From the NCBI GenBank assembly GCA_033961575.1, contig CM066732.1, positions 55,994,001 to 56,058,000 of the forward strand: a stretch of DNA of 64,000 nucleotides, written 5' to 3'. The notes under the pieces are model-generated. The model was not told the origin of the DNA. It searched no databases and saw nothing but the letters and a program-made list of their open reading frames with translations. A program made the translations under genes and the position numbers. This document shows, in pieces, positions 57,800 through 64,000 of the stretch (the first letter of the stretch is position 1; every line of letters begins with the position of its first letter). This DNA comes from Aselliscus stoliczkanus (taxonomy: Eukaryota; Chordata; Mammalia; Chiroptera; Hipposideridae).

Positions 57800-58650
57800 G
57801 CTGCCGGGCGCGCTGCGCAGGCGCTGAGCCCGTGTCCCGCCGCAGGGCCGCGAAACCGCCTGCGCACGTCCCCCTGCAAGTCCCCGTCCCCGCCGCCCGG
57901 AGGCGCTGCCGGCCTCGGAGCCCCCGTCTCGCCAGGCGCCTCGGCCCCGCGCCGTCAGCCCTCAGGCCGCTCTGCGCTGCGGGTCCCCACTCGCCGCCGG
58001 GAGCCTGCACCCCGGGGCCCAGCGCCCCAGGAGGCCCGCGTGGCCGCCAGCACCCGCCCCGCTGCCCCCCAGCAAACCCGAGGCGGGGCTGCCCGTCCGG
58101 CCGCGTGGGCCGGTCCCGGGTCAGAGCGCGGCCCGGCTGCGCCCGGCGCAGAAGACACAGCGGATAATCCGGGGCTCGGCGAAGGGGCTCCGAGAGGGCG
58201 GCCGGAGAGGAGCCACCACGTTGGCAGATGGATTCCACACGCAATTACTCATTCCTAGCCTCCTGACATGGAGATTAATGAGTCTGATAGGCCAGGCTTC
58301 CAGAAGCAGGCTCCGCCGCGTCCCGGGCTCTCCCCCTCCACCGACAACCAGCAAGAAAGGCGCATCCCACGCTCGCAGCGGCCGACGCGGCGCTGGTGAC
58401 TGCGGCCTGTGCCAAACCGCGGGGCGCGCTCGCGGGCCGAGCCCTGCCCCGCGCGGAGAGCCAGCGGTGGCGGTGGCCGCTGGGCCCGGCGGGCCTCGGG
58501 CCCTGGCCTCCGCTCCCCTCCGGGGCAGGCTGGGCACCCGAGAGGAGGCCTTTGTTAGGACGGCAGGGCCCGCAGGCCGCCCGGGACGCCTCGCCCGCGC
58601 GAGGAGCACGCGGGGCTGAGGTGCACCCACCACCGCTGGGGCTGCGGACA
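57800..58650. promoter_or_regulatory. CpG island
   Basis: Very high GC with frequent CpG. For example, 57,841-57,900 holds ten CpG dinucleotides in 60 bp, and similar density continues through about 58,200 and again 58,380-58,620. In a mammalian genome such density usually marks a promoter or developmental regulatory locus protected from methylation. Several long open frames (up to 194 codons) run on both strands, a usual side effect of high GC. None shows a domain or convincing exon, so no gene is called. Confidence 0.85.
58215..58300. promoter_or_regulatory. AT-leaning core inside the CpG island (candidate enhancer or conserved element)
   Basis: GGCAGATGGATTCCACACGC, AATTACTCATTCC and GAGATTAATGAGTCTGATAG sit in an otherwise extremely GC-rich island. 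Two homeodomain-type cores and a GATA-like site lie within 60 bp. Confidence 0.35.
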
Positions 58651-58699
58651 GCACCCAGCTCGGGGCTTAGTCCCTCCGACCCAAAGGTCACGAGTTCAA

Positions 58700-61600
58700 G
58701 TCCTCACCCAGAGGACCGGGTCTGTTCTGCGCATTTAGCCTCGGGGCTCGGCGTTTCGGCCGTGACTTCACACCCCAACCCGCACTGGGGAAAGTTTGCG
58801 TGTGTGTTTGGCTGCGAAGTGTTCCATGCCGTCCTCACTGGCCATTTACCATTTCAGATCCCAGCACATTTTATTTCCTATTCATCATTGTAGGTATTTA
58901 TATTCTAAAAATTATGCGCGCTTTCTGCATCAAATTCAAACACTATGGGAGAAAACGAAGTAATAAAGGTAACTGTTTGTCCGCATACCCTTGCCCCTCT
59001 CCGGAGACCAGCATGGCTAAAACGCCGGCCTGGTCCCTCGGACCCTTGCCCACAGCTTGGCTGTGCTGAAGGGGCCAGCGGGGATGTGAAGCCTGCGTTG
59101 GGGCAGCTGGGGGTGCCGCCCCCAATCCCGGGAAACTGCAGACCCCACGCGCCTGGGCACTGGGGGGGCACATGCAGTGTCTGCGGGGTCTTGGCACGAT
59201 GGGGTCAGGGATATCGGGGTCGCAGCACAGGTGCCTGCTTTATCCGAGGAAGAGGCATGAATGGAGCAGAAATCCAGACACCCCACCGGGTCTGTGATTA
59301 GCTCCACGGACAAGGCTGAGCGCCGGCGGGGGGTGATCGGACCGCGGCGTCACGTCCGTGCTGCTTCTGGAGAGGCTGCGCGCGCCTCACCGAGATGCTC
59401 AGGCCCCTGTTCCTACCCTGGTAGCCCGGGGGACAGGCCGAGGTCCTCCGGCAGAGCCACGGGTGCACCGCCAGGCCTGGAGACGTGCGATTCCAGGTGA
59501 ACAACAGGCAAGTTTTTAGTATAAATATGTCCCAAAGATGCATGAGACATATGTATGCTGTTAAAAAGTACTATATGCTGAATACTAAAATAATATACTA
59601 AAAAATAATTTAATATTAGTATGTCCCACGTCTATTTGAAACATATTAATGCTAAAAAAGGTTAGTTGTCTGAAAGTCAGATTTAACCGGTCATCCTACA
59701 TATTTCATCTGACAGCCTTCCGCGGGTGTCCCTGTCAGGGACCAGTGTGTGACCAACCGAGAGGCAGCAAAAGCAGGCTCCAAACTCAGGGCGGCTGCAC
59801 CCGGAGCCCCTCCACCCTCCACTCAGCCTCTCCTGCAACACCCCGCCTCCCCCTGACCCAGAGCCCCAACCCCGGGAAGAAAACTTGGGCCGCGCTTCCC
59901 ATCTGTAAGCGAGGAGCCGGTCTCTGGTTTCCAGGGAGCTGCATGTGACAGCCTAAACCGAAGTGGGGGTGTCTCAGGCTGGAACCCAGGGCAGGTCAGC
60001 AGTGGGCGGGGCCGCAGGGGGCGCGGCCGCGGGGGGGGCTCCAGGCCTTCCCCTTCTGACCCCCCGAACGCAGAACCTTGGCACCTTGCCATCACCTGGC
60101 TTTTTCTAGAAGAAGGTGGAAGTTTGGAGGTCCTACCCTGCCCCCTGGCCTGGCAGCCATCCCAGAAGAATGCGATGCACTTGGGGAGGGGCAGGAAAGC
60201 CAGCCCTGCGTCCGTTCTCAAATCAGTGATGGCCCGACGGACCCAATCGGCTCCTAGACGAAGGGTTCCCGTGTCGCTGCTCCGTAATCACGTGGAAACC
60301 TGACTACAGACGCGCCTGCGGGACAAGCGTCAGCAGACGCGTCCTCATCCTCCCCGGGGAGGCCTGCTCCTCACTGTTTTCTCCTGAACCGCGGTGCTGG
60401 GCTGCATCCAGACCAGGCTCAGCATGGCACCTCGGTAGGACTGGCACAACGCACACAGGCGGGCACCGCAGCAGCCCAGCCCCGCTCCCTGTCGGCTGCT
60501 GTCCCGGGCCCTCCACACACACCCCTTACAACCTACGGACAAGCTTCCAGCTTCCATCCCACCGTAACCCCGGCACAGTGACGAGGACACAGGGCCTCCG
60601 GGCTGTAGCCTCCAGGGGGGTGCCCGCACAGGACCCACGGAGTGCCAGGCGGCTCCCGGGCCTTGCAGGCCGGCCGGCTTCCCCATGGGCCCCACGAGCC
60701 CGAGCCCTGCGCCCCTCTGTCGATTCTGGGAAACCGCTCAGCGCCCTTCGGGAAGGGGCGCCAGGCCCAGAGGTTCCGAAAGCTGAGGCCAGCGGAGAGC
60801 ACAGGGCAGAGCGGTCCCAGCAAACCTCAGAGCAGCGGAGAAAGCTTTTCAGAAGAGGTTGGAGGGCATGTCAGGCCGCTAGCCACCTTGGGAAGCGTGT
60901 TGTTCAAAATAAGCCTCGACAGTGCTGAGACCAGGGACAGGGCCCGGCAGCCTGGCAGCCTCTGTGCCAGCGGGAGTGAGGGCGGACCCAGGAACGCGGT
61001 GCTCGGCGGCTGCCCGGCGCGGGGCAACCGGAAGGGCCGCGCTCGGTCTCAGGATGGTGCCCAGACGCACAGCGTGGCCTCCGGGCTGCCCGCCGCGACA
61101 GCCCCAACCCGCACACGCAGTCCTCAGAGCAGGCCAGACGCTTGTTCCCGTTTGCACAGTCATTTAAATGTCTGAATCAATGGCCAAGACTTAAAAATCA
61201 GGGAATTTCGCATTTCCAGTTTCCCTTTAAAAATCAGAAGATCCTACATAACAGGACTGTGTCCACCCACTTGTCGGAGGCTGGAAGCAGCTGCCCCCCA
61301 GTCGGGCGTGCATTCACCAGCTCTCCGTGGCCCCCAGCTCCCTATTGCCTAACTCCTGCTCCATGGGGCCCCAGACAGACCCCACACGGGACCCCTGGGG
61401 ACCACGGCAGGAACACGAGCCACCTCTGCCCCTCCTGCCTCTCAGAGGAACCGTCACTATGCCATAAGCACAGGTGAGCTCTCCTTTAGCTCCCCCAAGG
61501 CCTGAGGTTTACCATCTGGAACCTCAATAGCAGCATCAATTAATAAGACAACTCCAGAGCTGGAAACCATCTAGAAAATAATTTAAATAGAAAAGAAGCA

Positions 61601-61719
61601 CTTTCAAGAAAACTGGGGCAGAGTCAGACCCAGGGCCCAAGGCAGCAGTGAAGGCATGACTCTTGGGTCCATTTCACAGATTGTGGCAACTGAGGTCACA
61701 GACCCATTTCCCCCTGACT
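58700..61719. other. Unique GC-rich DNA, no gene seen
   Basis: Second CpG-rich stretch at about 60,000-61,130 (for example GGGGCGCGGCCGCGGGGGG near 60,018). Overlapping frames up to 177 codons on both strands have no domains. An AT-rich hairpin-bearing patch is listed separately. Confidence 0.45.
59513..59660. repeat. Two tandem imperfect hairpins, possible ancient repeat
   Basis: TTTTTAGTATAAATATGTCC is followed by TGAGACATATGTATGCTG and TTAAAAA, forming an imperfect inverted repeat. About 100 bp later TTAGTATGTCCCA and TGAAACATATTAATGCTAAA form a second one with the same arms. It resembles a hairpin-containing ancient mammalian repeat known to me from other genomes, but I cannot name it. 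Confidence 0.5.
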
Positions 61720-62960
61720 CCACACCTCTTAATGTCCAGGTTGAATGTCCCCCAGTGGGGTAGGAGAGGGCGCTATAATTAATGTCTTAAGTATTGAAGG
61801 GGGAAAAAGAGTTCTGATTGGCTGATGCTGGAATTGGGATTCTGGACCAAGCTTTACAAAAGGATAATGTATCTTTAAGCCTAGGTGCCCTTCAGGGAAT
61901 GTATTGGATAAATGTCTTCTGAAAAGCCTGTAAATATTCCATCGCCTCACTGTCATTACTACCATGAAATGATAATGAAGCATGAAAGAAATATAATTCC
62001 ATATTCAGATGACAGCATTAGCCTCCATAAGCAAACTGAAATATTTATTAGTAAAATGTTCAGTATCTACGCCTGTAATCTAAAAAAAGGACAAAAATGT
62101 TTTATAATAAAAAAGAGATTGAATGCAGAGGTAAAATCTGGTTGGCTGATTTTATTGCTTATTATTAAATCCTGGCAAAACAATTATTTTTTTCTTTTCA
62201 TTAGTAAGACACCCAAATTAAAACTATGCCCTCCGGCTGCAAGGTTTACAGTAGTGATTAAAAACAAGGAATTGTGATGCATGGGGCTTTTGACAATGGC
62301 ATAATCAAATTCATTCATATTGTTCAATCTTTCACTGACAAATATTTTTACAGTGAAATATACCAAACAAAGAATCACATACAACAACTATCAATACAGA
62401 GAAATTAAGAAACCTTGTTATTATTTAAACAGTGAAGTGATACAACTTTGCCATAATCTTGAATACAAACATTATAGTGGAGTTAATTAGGGTAATTATT
62501 GCCTAAATTGTGCTTAATTGTCTTATACTGAATAGGATGTGTGAATGAAGCTTTTTGAGCTTTTTACAATACATGAGTGCCACGGAGCTATTTAGTTATA
62601 ATTTAATAAGTTTTGATGGTATTTCCTATAAATCAGGAAATACATCTGAATACGAGCTAAGAAATAAACATGAGCCACAGGCCTTGACCTCCGTTTCACC
62701 TTATTGAAAAACAGGCATAAGAGAGTCATTTAGTATAACCAGCGTCACCAAGCGTTCCTGTACCCTGAGCACATTCCTTTAAGGAGAGGGGAAAGAAAAA
62801 AAACAGGGTCTTCGAAGTGAATGAAAAATTAGAAATTCAAGTGACCACGATCGATTCTGAAACACTGCACAAAATTAATTACAGTTTTGCATCAGAAGCA
62901 AGAATGTAGGTTTCAGACAGTCGGCGTCATTTGTCTCGAGCTGCACAATATACAAGGTGA
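61720..62960. promoter_or_regulatory. Long AT-rich repeat-free block (candidate cluster of conserved noncoding elements)
   Basis: About 1.2 kb without recognised transposon or simple repeat, sharply AT-rich after GC-rich sequence. Dense homeodomain-type cores include GCTATAATTAATG, AGTTAATTAGGGTAATTATT and TGTGCTTAATTGTC. Also seen are CTGATTGGCTGATG (CCAAT-type), TCCTATAAATCAGG and TTGACAATGGC (SOX-like). One 121-codon plus frame (61,912-62,277) has no domain and is probably chance. Regulatory function is inferred. Confidence 0.4.
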
Positions 62961-63653
62961 TTAAAAACCCAAATCAGCCCCCACCCAGGCCTGAGGCCCC
63001 TCAGAGGCTGTGCACTGCAATGATTAACTCCCAGTTATGCCACAGACGGTGCTGACCCTCCAGCTGGAGTAAGGGTGGGCCAGTCGCAGACGCTGGAGAG
63101 GGACAGACAGGCGACCCTTCATCCAAGTCCAGTCCGGCCACCACCGACAGGATCCAGATAAATGACAGAGATCTGAGAATGGCTGCAGAAAGCTTGCTTG
63201 GCAAAATCCAAATCTCCGATTTCTATCAATTATTAACTCCTTGCCTTATGTTTGCATTTTTATACAATCGGTTTAAAGGATTTATTCTATTCTAGAGGCT
63301 ATTCCAACCAAATTGTTTCCCATCACACAGGACCCAGTCTTGGGGTGGAGTATAAAAGTCAGTGTCCAAAACACAGCTCAGCTAGGAAGGTCTCCTGCCC
63401 TCCCTGGCCCTTGGGACTAGCCCAAGAAGCCACTGGTGTCCAAGTGGCCCACAGATGTCCCCAAGAGAAGCTCAATAAATAAGCAAATACCCGACAAAGA
63501 AGCGCAGCCGCACCACCCCTCCTTCCATTCCCCCCTTTGGAAAAGGCAGGACGTGCATGTGTTCAAAATACATCTTACTCTGTTGTCAAAACTAACTCAG
63601 TATTAGAAAGGCTGACAGATTTTCCCCGACTCCAAGAAACCACACATGGTGTG

Positions 63654-63691
<38 letters not shown>

Positions 63692-64000
63692 AAGCTGGGT
63701 GCCTGCTTCATTTAACCCAGCATTCATAACCGACTTATTAACATGAGAGATTGCCAAGTGGAAAACTGTCATTTTAAGATTTGTAAATTGAGTCTAGCCG
63801 AACGAACTCTAAGATTCTGAGTGATTGGCTCTGGGTCCCAGAGAAACCCTGACTTCGTAAGCTGTCCTGATTTAGCCTGACGTAGCCCCTGCCCCACCGA
63901 ATCCCCTCAGCCTTCTCTCCCCTGAAGGTTTCTTAAACACGTCTGCAGACACCAAGTCACAAAACTCTTCACTCCACGCATTTAGCCACGGCTGGCTAGC
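62961..64000. other. Unique DNA, no gene seen
   Basis: Mixed composition. AT-rich patch around 63,215-63,300 (ATCAATTATTAACTCC) and the CA microsatellite. No supported ORF. Confidence 0.45.
63654..63691. repeat. (CA)n microsatellite
   Basis: About 18 CA dinucleotides, with one CATA interruption near the end. Confidence 0.97.

Noticed and set aside
57674..58258. 194-codon plus frame in the CpG island, and opposing frames of 161 and 177 codons
   Set aside because: High GC removes stop codons on both strands. No domain, no clear initiation or splice support.
58670..58725. GAGTTCAAGTCCTC looks like a tRNA T-loop/B box
   Set aside because: The five bases on either side of TTCAAGT do not pair as a T stem, and no acceptor or anticodon arm can be formed.
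1..64000. A novel multi-gene system (defence, biosynthetic or mobile cassette)
   Set aside because: No set of adjacent functional genes exists here. All recognisable coding remnants belong to L1 or mariner.

Overview
The window looks like nuclear DNA from a placental mammal. It has no compact genes or operons; it has LINE-1 (L1) elements with 5'UTR, ORF1, ORF2 and 3'UTR parts, tRNA-derived SINEs with target-site duplications, ancient MIR, L2 and DNA-transposon fossils, and micro- and minisatellites. The SINEs carry tRNA-like heads and AATAAAATCTTT-type tails, and one is a tandem tRNA-like dimer. From memory these resemble bat (Chiroptera) SINEs. That lineage call is an inference, about 50% sure. 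I found no convincing host protein-coding exon, tRNA, rRNA or other structural RNA gene. The long open frames are retrotransposon ORFs or stop-free translations of satellites.

Layout. 1-3.6 kb: the 5' part of a minus-strand L1, cut by the window edge. 3.6-36.5 kb: mostly unique, fairly GC-rich DNA. It holds a ~28-bp minisatellite (4.75 kb), a 1-kb GGAT array (10.4-11.4 kb), a TG-rich array (28.2-29.0 kb), small tandem repeats, a deleted mariner nested in a MIR (20.1-20.6 kb), and fossil MIR, L2, hAT-like and L1 3'-end copies. 36.5-42.8 kb: an old L1 fragment split by a younger composite L1 that has itself received SINEs and lost most of ORF2. 42.8-46.8 kb: unique DNA with AT-rich islands. 46.8-56.4 kb: dense nested L1/SINE mosaic, including an L1 with a twin-priming-type inversion. 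56.4-64 kb: unique DNA with a strong CpG island (about 57.8-58.65 kb) and a repeat-free AT-rich block with many homeodomain-type motifs (61.7-63.0 kb).

No genes here work together as a pathway. The window reads as a gene-poor interval. The CpG island and repeat-free AT-rich islands make it plausible that it is regulatory territory near a developmental gene, and the minisatellite richness resembles subtelomeric DNA. Both ideas are inferences. The best-supported observations are retrotransposition footprints: exact target duplications, nesting order, an inverted L1, an in-frame ORF2 deletion fusion and a TA-flanked mariner deletion derivative.
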